A stretch of 64,000 bases of DNA from Eukaryota sp. TZLM1-RC. Its lineage: Eukaryota > Metamonada: BaSk clade. Position 1 is the first letter of the stretch; every line of letters starts with the position of its first letter. Below, piece by piece: positions 21,161-30,971 of this stretch. Under the pieces are notes generated by a model. It saw nothing but the letters and a program-made list of their open reading frames with translations, searched no databases and was not told where the DNA came from. The stretch covers positions 1,143,798 through 1,207,797 of the forward strand of contig JAUPSS010000011.1 of assembly GCA_040285825.1 (NCBI GenBank). The letters run 5' to 3'. Position numbers and translations under genes: made by a program.

Positions 21161-21526
21161 GACACGTTTGAATTGTTAGTAACTACCATACTTGATGTGG
21201 AATTTCACAAGAAATTCCAATGTATATTTCCTGGAATAAAATACGTGTCTGGATGCATTATTTTCCTCTGGAAAAACAAATTATGGTGTTATATCGTCAA
21301 CTATGCCACCAATTTGAAAACACGCACGCGATAGTGCAAGTGTAAATTGTTGTAATTGACCAGAAGCATGTAATAAAGTTCCTTTTAACAATTCAATGAT
21401 TTTCTTATTCAATCTATGGAAAAATTGTACATTGATTTTAATAAACTGGAAGAAATTAGTTTAAACAAATTACTCGAAATGTGCAACAACAATTTAACAA
21501 CAATTAATGGAGTTAATTTCAGAGAG
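21161..21526. other. AT-rich stretch, no gene seen
   Basis: This is spacer between the pseudogene and the AT-rich frame cluster. It contains short T and A runs and no credible frame on either strand. It is duplicated at 36245-36612. Confidence 0.5.
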
Positions 21527-21718
21527 TTAGATTGTAAAAACAATCCATTTCATTTTATGAGGTTTATAATTTTCAACAATTAGTTTTGCATCATATGTAA
21601 AGTGTGGTGAAAATTTCACACAATATGATTTTTCCATACGTTTTGCGAAAAATCTAATTAATAAACCTCTATAAAAAACTCTCTTTGTTTTTGATTCATT
21701 ATTTATAAAAAAAATCAT
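21527..21718 (-). CDS. Hypothetical small protein, AT-rich cluster ORF c (copy 1)
   Basis: This 63-residue frame is rich in Lys, Phe and Ile (FFAKRMEKSYCVKFSPHFTY). It starts immediately after the stop of the next minus-strand frame. The copy at 36613-36819 has run-length differences that change part of the frame. No domain is recognised. The close packing with its neighbours suggests one compact unit, possibly of foreign origin. Confidence 0.35.
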   Translation of the reverse strand: MIFFINNESKTKRVFYRGLLIRFFAKRMEKSYCVKFSPHFTYDAKLIVENYKPHKMKWIVFTI

Positions 21719-21728
21719 TTTTTAATAA

Positions 21729-22378
21729 TCACATTGTCTTTTTATACCAAATTTTTACCAATTCAATAAAATCATCTCTATCTATTTCTCCATTATAATT
21801 TTTTATATAATCTACTACATAGTGTATATTCTCATCAATTAAATTAATATTTAGTTTGTCTTTTATATGATTACCAATTTTAGTAAGAAATGAAATTGGT
21901 TTTGTATTTTCTTTCAACAAAGTTTCAAATCCAGTTGATGCAACTTTTCTCACCCAAGATTTACTATAAGTTTGTGGGGGTTCAATAGTAAGTTGTAAAA
22001 TAGCTTCAGGAAAATATTTTGCTTTGAAATACAAAGATTCATATTTACAAATCCCACCATTATATTCATCGAGATATCTTTCTTCCAAATCTTTATTGAT
22101 GCTAACAAAAGAATTCTTTTCCTGGATCGGAAATCATCATGGTATTTATAAGTAAACAATTATAATAATAATCTCCAAAATCTATTTCGATTTGTTGTGG
22201 TTTGATATATTCTACAGGAATTTTTCTTAATATATAATATAAATCATCTCCTTCATATAATGATTTTTTTCAATATTTTTGTGATAAATTCATCATCACA
22301 AATTGAAACATCAACCAATTTAAAATATTCTAAATCTTCGAGAACAATATCTTGTAGTTTTTTAATTGGGTTTTCCAT
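21729..22378 (-). pseudogene. Hypothetical gene, AT-rich cluster ORF b, frameshifted (copy 1)
   Basis: Coding-like minus-strand sequence starts at the ATG near 22376 (MENPIKKLQDIVLEDLEYFK). It shifts frame near 22265 and again near 22115, and ends in a clean 119-codon frame (22088-21729). That last frame contains GGICKYESLYFKAKYFPEAI and YNGEIDRDDFIELVKIWYKK. The predicted protein would be about 210 residues, soluble and rich in Lys, Ile and Tyr. I do not recognise it. Both copies share the same breaks, so at least some predate the duplication. Confidence 0.45.
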
Positions 22379-22433
22379 TTTTAATAAAATCATTTTTATA
22401 TCGTAAAATTTTCAATTTTTGTTTTATATCTAA

Positions 22434-22811
22434 TTACATTCGTCTATTTTTCCATCCATCTCTAAATTTATAAAAAGTGTGCACAATTATTACTTCAATA
22501 TTTTTAAACTTGAAATCTTTAGGACTATATGATATTGTTTTTAATTTAGAGTAATGTAACTCAAATACTATTCGAAATTGTTCCAAAAATTTAAAATTGG
22601 TAATCAAATCTAAAATATCATTTGTTTCATCTATTCTTAAAATTGGTTTGTTGGAAAAATATGAGCGATAATAATCATCAAATTTTACAATTAATTTTTT
22701 AATCATATAATGTGTATTGTCTCTTATAAACCATTTAACCATAAACATTGGTGGTACCACAGATGGTGCATGTCTCACAAATAATTCCCTAAAATGCTGA
22801 TTACTGTTATC
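22434..22811 (-). CDS. Hypothetical protein, AT-rich cluster ORF a, truncated at its 5' end (copy 1)
   Basis: This frame of about 125 codons is open from the RLE3 junction at 22811 to TAG near 22434 and reads VPPMFMVKWFIRDNTHYMIK. The first ATG in frame is near 22748. The part beyond 22811 is antisense RLE3, so the natural start has probably been cut off. Composition is AT-rich with many Lys, Ile, Phe and Tyr. No family recognised. Copy 2 (37592-37907) has an extra T that changes its last residues. Confidence 0.4.
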   Translation of the reverse strand, partial: DNSNQHFRELFVRHAPSVVPPMFMVKWFIRDNTHYMIKKLIVKFDDYYRSYFSNKPILRIDETNDILDLITNFKFLEQFRIVFELHYSKLKTISYSPKDFKFKNIEVIIVHTFYKFRDGWKNRRM

Positions 22812-23047
22812 TAACGCCGAAAAAAGAAGATAAAAAATATGAAGAACCTTTGGCACAATTAGGTAGAGTGGAACATGTGAAATATCAGTTTGTGCCGTTT
22901 GCAATTTCTCTTTTTGGCAATATTGGACCTTCAGGGTTGCACTTTTTTGAAAATTTTAAAAAAGTATTACTGAATAGTTTGTTTGGAATTGTGTTAAATT
23001 CCAGGAACTTCACCAGTGAGATCGTGAAAGATTGTGAGAGATTGTAA
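22812..23047 (+). pseudogene. RLE3 stub, truncated at both ends (copy 2 of the stub type)
   Basis: RLE3 sequence begins abruptly at TCTAACGCCG and reads LAQLGRVEHVKYQFVPFAI to KKVLLN, then joins the same non-RLE3 flank seen at 1487. The endonuclease core and zinc finger are absent. The same 5' and 3' limits occur at 37906-38134. These two are therefore products of segmental duplication and not of separate insertions. Confidence 0.75.
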
Positions 23048-23216
23048 AAAACTAATGAAACTTTTTGTAAAGTTTCATTAAAAATATACTTTAAAACTAA
23101 TGAAAGGAATTACTGTCGTAACACAACTCAGACATTATGTAAACAATGAATTTTACATGTTTGACATTAAGAGATATCCTTTTTGATCAGGTTTTCTACT
23201 AGCTTTTATTTCAAGA

Positions 23217-23660
23217 ATGTCTCGTTCTCCACAACTAGGACGTTTCTACTCAAACCATCAAGGTGACTTCAGGACCAAAAAAACCCGTAAATTTGTGACA
23301 TCAGAAATGCCAGGATTTCACCTAGAAGACAAAATCAAAATCAAACTGTATTCTAAAACTATGAGAGATGCACCAGAACGTCTGAACAAAATGATTTTAT
23401 GTAAAGAAGATACAACAGATGCAGTTCACTTTAAATGTCGTCAACTGAGTGCCTTTCCATGGAAGGTAGAACACCATAAAGCATCAGCAAGCAGAACTAC
23501 AGAGGAAGTGGTCGAGCTATGGGAACCTAGCTATCAAGAAGTTAGGTTTGTTGAGGATCATGAAGAGGTGTTAAGTGTTGGAGAAAAAGGAAAGATCATT
23601 GAAGAATAAGACTCTGAACTAGAAGAACAGTCTTTTGAAGAAGCAGCTGGTATTTCTTGA
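23217..23660 (+). pseudogene. ORF147 hypothetical gene, copy 2, premature stop
   Basis: The ATG at 23217 and the first 130 codons match the intact copy at 38303. TAT at codon 131 has become TAA (23607-23609), cutting off the acidic tail (DSELEEQSFEEAAG). The sequence beyond remains alignable to the normal TGA at 23658-23660. A truncated 130-residue product is possible. Confidence 0.55.
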
Positions 23661-23937
23661 AAACCATTCTCATCAGTGATTTTGACCGTATTATGATGCT
23701 TAATAGAACAAATGACATGGAATTTTAGTATAAAGGATCATAGATTAAGTCTATTTTTGATGGTAACTGAAGCAATTATTTCATAAAAGTAATTGAGGGA
23801 ATGCGTTTCATTATCTTTTGATATATAATTTTTGAACACAAATGGTCTTTTAAAAATCTTCATAGATATTGAGGCTTTGTCTCTAGTAATCAAGAGAGAA
23901 AAAAATAATATAATAAAAAATAAATAAATTTTTTCCG
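23661..23937. other. ORF147 3' flank, no gene seen
   Basis: AT-rich spacer shared with 2173-2450 and 38747-39030. It ends in AATAAAAAATAAATAAATTT directly before the RLE1 5' junction. Confidence 0.55.
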
Positions 23938-25908
23938 TCCTTATCAGTTCGCTATCGGAATTCCTGATGGCACAACATGTGCTGCGTTGTGTACAGATTT
24001 ACTTTTCAATCAAAAAGGCGAAAATTATTTATTGAACATTGATTTTAAAAATGCTTTCAACTCGGTTTTTCGCTCCAGTATTTTGTAAGAACTTGAACTA
24101 CACTATCCTCCACTTTTGCCGTATTTTAAATTGATGTATGGATCACCCTCTAACTTAATTTTTCATTCTGAGAATATTGTTTCGTCAAGAGGGGTCAAAC
24201 AAGGGGATCCATTGGGTCCATTCTTCTTTTGCTTAGCACTGCAATCAGTTTTGGTAAAATTTAAGTCGGATTTTCCTGACATTCATATATGTGCTTATGC
24301 AGATGATTTATCACTTATTGGCCCTTTGTCTCTTTAACAACACGGTTTACAGCATTTTGTTTTTCTGGCCAAACAAATAGGGTTAGACATTAAATTGCCC
24401 AAGTGTTTCATTATTGGTAATCAACATGCGGAGGTGGTATTTAAAGAAACTTTTATCAAATACGTTGATTACGAGGAAGATGCTATTCGGTTTCTTGGAT
24501 CTTATTTTGGAAATAGTGAAAAAGTTAAATCGATTTTGTCAGGTATTTTGGAAAAAATCGAAGAGCAACTTTTGGCAATTCAAGATCTACAAATTGACAA
24601 ACATTTAGCGTTTTCGGTCCTCAATGTGTGTTTTGGATCAAAAATTAATCATCTTCTTCGTTCTTTATCTCCCACAATTTCTCATGATTTTGCACGTCAA
24701 TTCAATACTTTGAGAACAAATTTTTTAGGAAATTTAGTAGAAGTTTGTCCATCTAAAATTCCTTATCATGCATTTTTTTAGTCCTAAATTTGGTGGAGTT
24801 GGTTTTTCAAAAGCAGAATATTTATGCAAAAGTGCTTTTATTGGTGGTATGACAAATTTTCTTTTTGAATGAAAACTTCGTTTTGATCATATTCCTTTAA
24901 ATGAATCACATCCTTTATTCATTTCTCTTGAAAAAATGGTGCAAGAACTACCTGTTGATATTTGGAATAAGAGTTTTCCTTCAAGTTTGCCTGCTGTGCC
25001 TTCGAGATCTTTCACCAACCTTCATCTTGCTGTTGTGAAATTACAGAAGTCTGTTCTTATTGGTTTTGAAGACCTGGATTTTTCTAAACGACTTAGTGTG
25101 ACTAAGATTAATAATCCCGTCTTTGCTGCCTTTTTAGCAGACATTCAGAACTGTACTAGTTTAATATCTCAGCAACCAAGGCCATTTGGTCTTCACTTAA
25201 CAAATGAAGCTTGGAAACAAAACATGCGGTTGAGATTAGGGATGTATCCAAGTGGTCTTTTGGACAATTCTTATTGTATTTGTAACAAAAAAACCTACTG
25301 CCAATTTTCGTCATATTGTAAGCTGTAAGAAATTTCTCCAATATAGGTCAGTTCTTCATAATGCCATTCGTGATGTGACATATGAGATGTTCAAGTGTTA
25401 CATTTTCAGTTGCAAAGTAGAACCTTTGTTGAAGCATTATAGTGATGATAATCTATTTAATTCATGTCGAGGTGATTTAATTGCTCCATTTGTGGATTCC
25501 TCTCAAGTTGTTGTTGATTTCACTACAGTTGATCCCTTTGCTTTGGTTTATCGCGATGATGTTTTACTTAGTACTAATGGCCATTTAAACAAGGCTGAAG
25601 ATCGTAAGAGAGATAAATATACTGAGATATTAAATGATTTAAATAAAAACCTTTATTCGAAGTTTTCGTTTGTTCCTATTGCCTTTTCGATTTTTGGCAA
25701 CATTGGACAATCCGCCATGAATTTCATCAATGATTTTGGTAATTTATATCGTTCAAGTGGTAAGAATTTTGCAGAGAATTTATGGAAAAATCTTATCATT
25801 TTCGCTTTGTACAGAAGTGTTCCCAAGTACTTGAGTTTAATGATGTCTAAACTGTATAAGGATTCATCAAGAGTTGGCGTGGAGAATTTAGTTTCTTATG
25901 TGTTTTAG
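23938..25908 (+). mobile_element. RLE1 retrotransposon, single copy with un-deleted RT motif region
   Basis: It starts at the same CCGTCCTTATCAG point as the array units. It lacks their 2-bp deletion, so RT motifs 1-2 (catalytic Asp codon 24041-24043) run in one frame into GVKQGDPLGP and YADD. The only interruption in that span is a TAA at 24086-24088. Later lesions are TAA at 24335-24337 (Leu codon), an extra T near 24778, TGG to TGA near 24870 and an extra A near 25292. From 25252 to 25908 the zinc finger and endonuclease are open. It is a 5'-truncated copy that preserves an older RT sequence. Confidence 0.85.
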
Positions 25909-26037
25909 TTTGTTTTGTTTTTATTTGATTCTTTATATAAATGATTATTATTTTATTTTCTGTTTTTTTTCTATTATTATTTTATCATTTTCTACGTTTT
26001 ATCATTTTATGATCAATTATATGCCATGTGCATATAA
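25909..26037. other. AT-rich junction with a 23-bp RLE3 patch
   Basis: After the RLE1 tail, a T-rich filler leads to GATCAATTATATGCCATGTG and the next bases at about 26011-26032. These are identical to a stretch inside the RLE3 zinc-finger/endonuclease region (for example 27391). The UBE2Q-like fragment follows directly. Confidence 0.6.
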
Positions 26038-26503
26038 TGAGTACCGCTCCCTACAATCAAACCAACAGTTCTTCACAGTTTCTCTTGTTGATAACAACAT
26101 CTACCTTTGGAGAGTTGTGATCAAGACCTGTTGCTTTGATTCGAGTTCACCACTGTATCAACATCTGTCATCAACTGGTACTCAAGGTGTGCTTCTAGAG
26201 CTTAAGTCTGCTCAGTCCTACACATCAGTCACTCGATCCCCGCCCTGGTGTCGTATCATTTCCCCAAAGCTATCTGGTGGAGGCATTTACCAAGGATCTG
26301 TTTGCTGGGAAGGATTTTATGACACAAACAGAACAGTGGAATACAACATGGAAAACTTACTGGTTGAGTTTGCTCATGTGTTGACTGTTGAGTGTTGAGC
26401 AACTTTCGATGGTATGGCAGAATGGTCAGTGCAAGAAGCCAGGAAAGGAGAACAGTTCATACTTGGTGCTCACACAGACTGGAAACAAACAGCCTTTGTG
26501 TAG
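26038..26503 (+). pseudogene. UBE2Q-like ubiquitin-conjugating domain (copy 2), active-site Cys kept
   Basis: 5'-truncated at GAGTACCGCTCC, the frame reads EYRSLQSNQQFFTVSLVDNN, NIYLWRVVIK, SSPLYQHL, then PPWCRIISPKLSGG and GSVCWEGF, with the likely catalytic cysteine at 26303-26305. TGG AGA in copy 1 is TGT TGA here, giving a stop at 26396-26398. The sequence then continues in the same frame to the family stop TAG 26501-26503. Order and spacing match a UBE2Q-type E2 core: an N-terminal strand region, a PP-x-x-R--P-LSGG loop, the cysteine and C-terminal helices. E2 enzymes carry ubiquitin as a thioester. The stop removes the last helices. Confidence 0.6.
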
Positions 26504-27144
26504 TGTTAATACAGGAAGTTGGGATAAGGTTTTTGTTTCATCAAATATGTTATTGACTAATAATGCGAGTAGTGAGTCTGCCATTGATGAAATGTCACAA
26601 ATTTACTCAATTTGTGAAAAGTAACTTTGAAGGCTTGTCGAATCTACTTATGCTCTTAGACTTTACGTGCAATTTTACATTACACGTCTACAACCTGGTG
26701 GTTGAGGTGTATTTAAAATTTCGCCAATAGTAAAATCAATCGATTATTTTGGAGCTTGCAAGGTAGCGTTGGTGACAACTAGAAAGTTGTTTAGATAGAT
26801 TTGCCAACTTGTTTTTCTTAATGTGGATGATCCAAATTTGAAGAGAAGTCTTGCTAGATTACACAATATTCAATACACAGTTTGAAATACAGTGTGAGTC
26901 ATTTAATGATGACTTCACAACAATAAAAGAAATACCGTGTAATTGGTCAACACAGTGGTGATCACATGTCCTGGTTGAATCAAATTGTTTAGGCATATTG
27001 GAATTTCATTGTTTTCAATTGCCTTGTATGAATTCTTGCTTTTCGTTTCACATAGTAATATAGAATAACTGATATCTTAATACCGTGTTAATAGGGCTTT
27101 CTGATGAAAAGTATATTGAGTATTTAATCAACAACAACTTTGTT
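26504..27144 (+). mobile_element. Decayed RLE3 RT thumb region (copy 2)
   Basis: Equivalent to 237-862, with the same short RT-like stretches and no long frame. It includes a 78-codon out-of-phase frame across the UBE2Q-like end (26388-26624), which I treat as chance. Confidence 0.45.
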
Positions 27145-27957
27145 TTGCAAACTTTTTGATTGATCTTGAAGACAGTTGCTCAAGTTGCCTAATCTCCCAA
27201 ATTCCCAACATTTATGGCCTTCTTCTGAATGATCACCAATGGACCACTGCAATGAGAATGAGATGTTTTCTATGGCCTTGTTCATTACCAAATGATTTAA
27301 TTTGTCGCTGCAAGAGTGTTGTTACGTTTTCCCATATTTTAAACTGTAAGTATTTTATAACTTATCGCTCAATTGTTCATGACTCAGTTCGTGATCAATT
27401 ATATGCCATGTGCAAAAGTTTCAATATAGAGGCATTGATTGAGCCACTAGTGCGTAAGCTGTCTTCAGATCAAATTGATGATCCCTTGGGTAAAAGGAGG
27501 GCAGATTAAGTAGCTCCAGGGATCGATGGTGTTCTCAATGTTGTAGATGTTGTCTCAGTTGATGTTTGCAAAAATTCTGCTGCTCTTTTAGTGTATTCCG
27601 CTGATTCGCCGCTGTCTAACGCCGAAAAAAGAAGATAAAAAATATGGAGAACCTTTGGCACAATTAGGTAGAGTGGAACATGTGAAATATCAGTTTGTGC
27701 CGTTTGCAATTTCTCATTTTGGCAATATTGGACCTTCAGGGTTGCACTTTTTTGAAAATTTTAAAAAGGTGTTACTGAATAGGTCTGGTAAAACAATGAA
27801 CTCCACTTTCTGGTTAAATAGAATTGTTTTCTGCTTTTTCAAGTCTATTCCAACAATGATGTCAAAGGCACTTTTAGCTATTGGTGTAGAATATGAACGT
27901 CATGCTGTGAGTAGGTTCAGTAATAGTGACGCTTGTTTGGAGGATACTGAATTCTAG
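27145..27957 (+). pseudogene. RLE3 zinc finger and endonuclease with a stop at the catalytic site (copy 2)
   Basis: It matches copy 1 through the zinc finger to RRAD. The following leucine codon (TTA) is TAA (27507-27509), directly after the first catalytic aspartate. The frame continues beyond, with another indel near 27620 (TCTAACGCC). A last frame (27655-27957) extends further than copy 1, through SGKTMNSTFWLNRIVFCFFK to LEDTEF, which is the true RLE3 C-terminus. Non-functional as read. Confidence 0.75.
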
Positions 27958-28146
27958 ATGGGTTTTTTATCTCAATATATATTCCAGTTTTAAAAAAATC
28001 AACAACAAATTATCAAAAGCATTCCTGGCAATTGTTTGGATCAATTCAGTATATCAATCTAAATGACTTGACATTCCAAATATTGAATGAATTGACTTTG
28101 TGTAGTTCGTGAAGAGGGTGATGGGTAAATATCCTTATCATGTATG
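27958..28146. other. RLE3 3' flank, no gene seen
   Basis: AT-rich spacer between RLE3 and the next RLE1 fragment. It is conserved at 43214-43420 and 53985-54178. It probably holds the RLE3 3' end and part of the insertion target. Confidence 0.45.
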
Positions 28147-29129
28147 AAAAATTTTCTGTTTGAGTGACAACTTCGTTTTGATCATATTCCTTTGAATGAA
28201 TCACATCCTTCATTAATTTCTACTGAAAACATGGTGCAGGAACTACCTGTTGATGTGTGGAATAAATGTTTTCCTTCAAGTTTGCCTTCTGTACCTTCGA
28301 GATCTTTTACCAATCTTCATCTTGCTGTTGTGAAAATACAGAAGTCTGTTCTTATTGTTTTTGAAGACCTGGATTTTTCTAAACGACTTAGTGTGACTAA
28401 GATTAATAATCCCGTCTTTGCTGCCTTTGTATCAGACATTCAGAACTGTACTAGTTTAATATCTCAGCAACCAAGGCCATTTGGTCTTCACTTAACAAAT
28501 GAAGCTTGGAAACAAAACATGCTGTTGAGATTAGGGATGTATCCAAGTGGTCTTTTGGATAATTCTTATTGCATTTGTAACAAAAAACCTACTGCCAATT
28601 TCCGTCATATTGTGAGCTGTAGAAAATTTCTCCAATATAAGTCAGGTCAGTTCTTCATAATGCAGTTTCTGATGTGGCATATGAGATGTTTAAGTGTTAC
28701 AATTTTAGTTGCAAAGTAAAACCGTTGTTGAAGCATTATAGCGATAATTATCTATTTAATTCATGTCGAGGTGATTTAATCGCTCCTTTTCTGGAGTCCT
28801 CCCAAGTTGTTGTTGATTTCACTACAGTTGAAACCTTCGCTTTTATTTATCGTGATGATGTTTTACCTAGTGCTAATGGTCATTTAAACAAGGCTGAAGA
28901 TCGTAAAAAGGATAAATATACTGAGACATTAAATGATTTAAATAAGAATCATTACTCAAAGTTTTCGTTTGTTCCATTTGCCTTTTCTATTTTTGTCAAC
29001 ATTGGACAGTTCGCCTTGCATCTTATCAATGATTTTGGTAATTTGTGTCGTTCAAGTGGTAACAATTTTCGCTGTATACAGAAGCGCTCCCAAATAATTT
29101 TGTTTCTTATGTGCTTTAGTTTGATTTGA
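28147..29129 (+). mobile_element. RLE1 fragment, short-tail subtype (28 kb)
   Basis: The fragment begins in the RT thumb (FLFEW, with TGG mutated to TGA near 28166). It is open from 28192 to about 28640 (zinc finger CICNKK...HIVSC). A 5-bp insertion (TCAGG, near 28643) shifts the frame, and the endonuclease continues from 28674 (CRGDLIAPF...VVVDFTTVET) to the short tail. The tail abuts RLE2 at 29126, exactly as at 10160 and 55152. Confidence 0.8.
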
Positions 29130-29914
29130 TTCTGGGTAGAAAATCAATATTGTTGTTAAAAATACCCGAATGTCCCTCTGTTTATGGACTTTTGCTAAAA
29201 GACAATGAATGGCTTTTAAACATGCGTTTTCGTTGTTTTCTGTGGCCAAACAATTTGCCCAATCATTTAACTTGTAAATGTGGTAAACCTCTTTTGTTTA
29301 CTCATCTTTTGAACTGTAAACATTTCATTACGTATAGAAGCAAAGTGCATAATAACGTCAGGGACCAAATTTATGTAATGTGCAAATCATATCGTGTAGA
29401 TTCCTTTTTAGAACCGCTGTTATCAAAATTAATTCTTGATGATCCCAATATTGATAGTACGCGTTACAACAGAGCTTCTATGGGTTTGACTAGAGGTGAT
29501 CTAGTTGTTCCCGGTTTAAATGGTAGTTTTACTATTTTGGACGCCATGTCTATTGACCCTTGTAATTCCTCTAACGAACATTTCATTAACTCGGATGTAA
29601 ATAATCCTCTTCTTACAGGCGAAAAATATAAAATTGCTAAATATGCGAAACCCATTTCCTCGGTTAATGAAAATTCTCATGCCCAATATAATTTATGTCC
29701 ATTTGTTTTTTCTTTGCTTGGATCTCTAGGTAAGGCAAGAACTGGAAGAATTTTCAATCGTGTTTACTGGCAAAACAAGATTGTATTTTCTATTTTTAAG
29801 GGAATAGTAACACTAATTTCTGATTCACTATCTTCTTTTGGGAAATTTTCTGAATCTTTAGCGATTAATTGTTTTGATGTAGGGGAGGCAGGTTTTGAGG
29901 ATGTGGAGTTTTAA
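29126..29914 (+). mobile_element. RLE2 retrotransposon 3' fragment, full C-terminus with 42-bp deletion (copy 2)
   Basis: This 262-codon frame carries the zinc finger and TRGDLVVPG...ILDAMSIDP endonuclease. Relative to copy 1 it lacks 42 bp, an in-frame loss of 14 residues between GSLGKA and RTGRIF. It runs past the copy 1 stop to GEAGFEDVEF and TAA at 29912-29914. It is the most intact RLE2 C-terminus in the window. The RT part is absent. Confidence 0.82.
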
Positions 29915-29959
29915 TTGTGTATTTCATATTTGTTGTTGAATAAAAATAAAATAATTGAA

Positions 29960-30291
29960 AAAAAAATTTCTCACAAAAGGAAGTTTTGGCGAATAACACA
30001 CAAAATCAAGATCCACAAAAACCTAAAATGCCCAATCTTCAGATTCACCCTCATTGATCAAGCACCATGCAGTCAGACCCGGAAAGTGGGAACGGAAATG
30101 CTGGCTCCCACTTTGGGGTCCCCTGTTGCCCCTTTAAGCAAAGACTTCATACACCTGGACCCGATTATTACAATCCAGGACTTCCCTCCAAGCAAACCTT
30201 CGGCCAATCACGCCTTTCCACAGCTCCTCCCCGAACAACCTTCTATTCCCACGCCTCCACCGCCCCAGCAGTAGGCTCATATAACATGTAA
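29960..30291 (+). pseudogene. Module plus SHIPPO/STPGP repeat frame (copy 1)
   Basis: The shared module is followed by an ATG (30067) and a 74-codon frame. MQSDPESGNGNAGSHFGV leads into TPGPDYYNPGLPSKQTFGQ and ends with APAVGSYNM. The PGP-x-Y and FG-x-x-R pattern is that of SHIPPO/ODF3-type repeats of ciliary or microtubule proteins, which usually come as several in tandem; only one or two are seen here. It could be a 5' exon or a truncated gene. The call rests on short motifs. Confidence 0.45.
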
Positions 30292-30487
30292 CCCACTCAA
30301 TAGAAAATCGTATGGATGAAAATCCCCACTCTCCACACCCCTGGTTCATATGACATGTCACTTGCCACATCCAAACCTTGCTCCTCTCTTTGCTCCAGAT
30401 TTGTTAGATTTCAACAATTCAAAGTTTGAAAATAAATGAAGATAACTGACAGATGTCGAGGGAGTAGTAAGCAAACTCGAAAGAAAA
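30292..30487. other. Spacer with no gene seen
   Basis: Pyrimidine- and A-rich sequence between the SHIPPO frame and a second RLE2 tail, duplicated at 56313-56528. No frame or structure stands out. Confidence 0.4.
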
Positions 30488-30615
30488 CGCTTTTGGGAAA
30501 TTTTCTGAATCCTTAGCGATTAATTGTTTTGATGTAGGGGAGGCAGGTTTTGAGGATGTGGAGTTTTAATTGTGTATTTCATATTTGTTGTTGAATAAAA
30601 ATAAAATAATTGAAA
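30488..30615 (+). mobile_element. RLE2 3'-tail fragment
   Basis: TTTTGGGAAATTTTCTGAAT and what follows repeat the last 30 codons and the AATAAA-rich tail of RLE2. The same tail therefore occurs twice within 700 bp, on either side of the SHIPPO module. This second tail is followed by another copy of the module. Confidence 0.75.
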
Positions 30616-30960
30616 AAAAAATTTCTCACAAAAGGAAATTTTTGCGAATAACACGCAAAATCAAGATCCAGAAAAACCTAAAATGCCCAATCTTCAGAAT
30701 CACCCTCATTGAGTAAGCACCATGCAGTCAGACCCGGAAAGTGGGAAAGGAAATGCTGGCTCCCACTTTGGGGTCCCCTTTTGCCAGAAGTGCAGCAGAT
30801 GGGATTCGACCCTGTTGCCAAAGCAGAGAACGAAGAGCAAACCCACCGGACTACGATGTTGGCAGTTATGAATGTTGTTTTTTCTAGTTTGTATTGGGTT
30901 TTGATTTGTGTTGGTGTTGGACGATTTTTGCAATTGGTTTTGTGTTGACAATAAAAGTGA
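30616..30960 (+). other. Shared module with cysteine-containing continuation (before LRR gene 2)
   Basis: Equivalent to 14694-15016. A frame from 30723 (MQSDPESGKGNAGSHFGV) runs into CQKCSRWDST. AATAAA lies at 30950-30955, converging on the LRR gene 2 signal (TTTATT 30971-30976), which overlaps that gene's stop codon. Confidence 0.4.
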
Positions 30961-30971
30961 TTGAAATGTGT

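Noticed and set aside
30800-30830. GGGATTCGACCCTG as a possible tRNA T-arm or B box in the shared module
   Set aside because: Spacing and bases do not fit a B box, no A box or cloverleaf is present, and the stretch lies in a possible coding frame.
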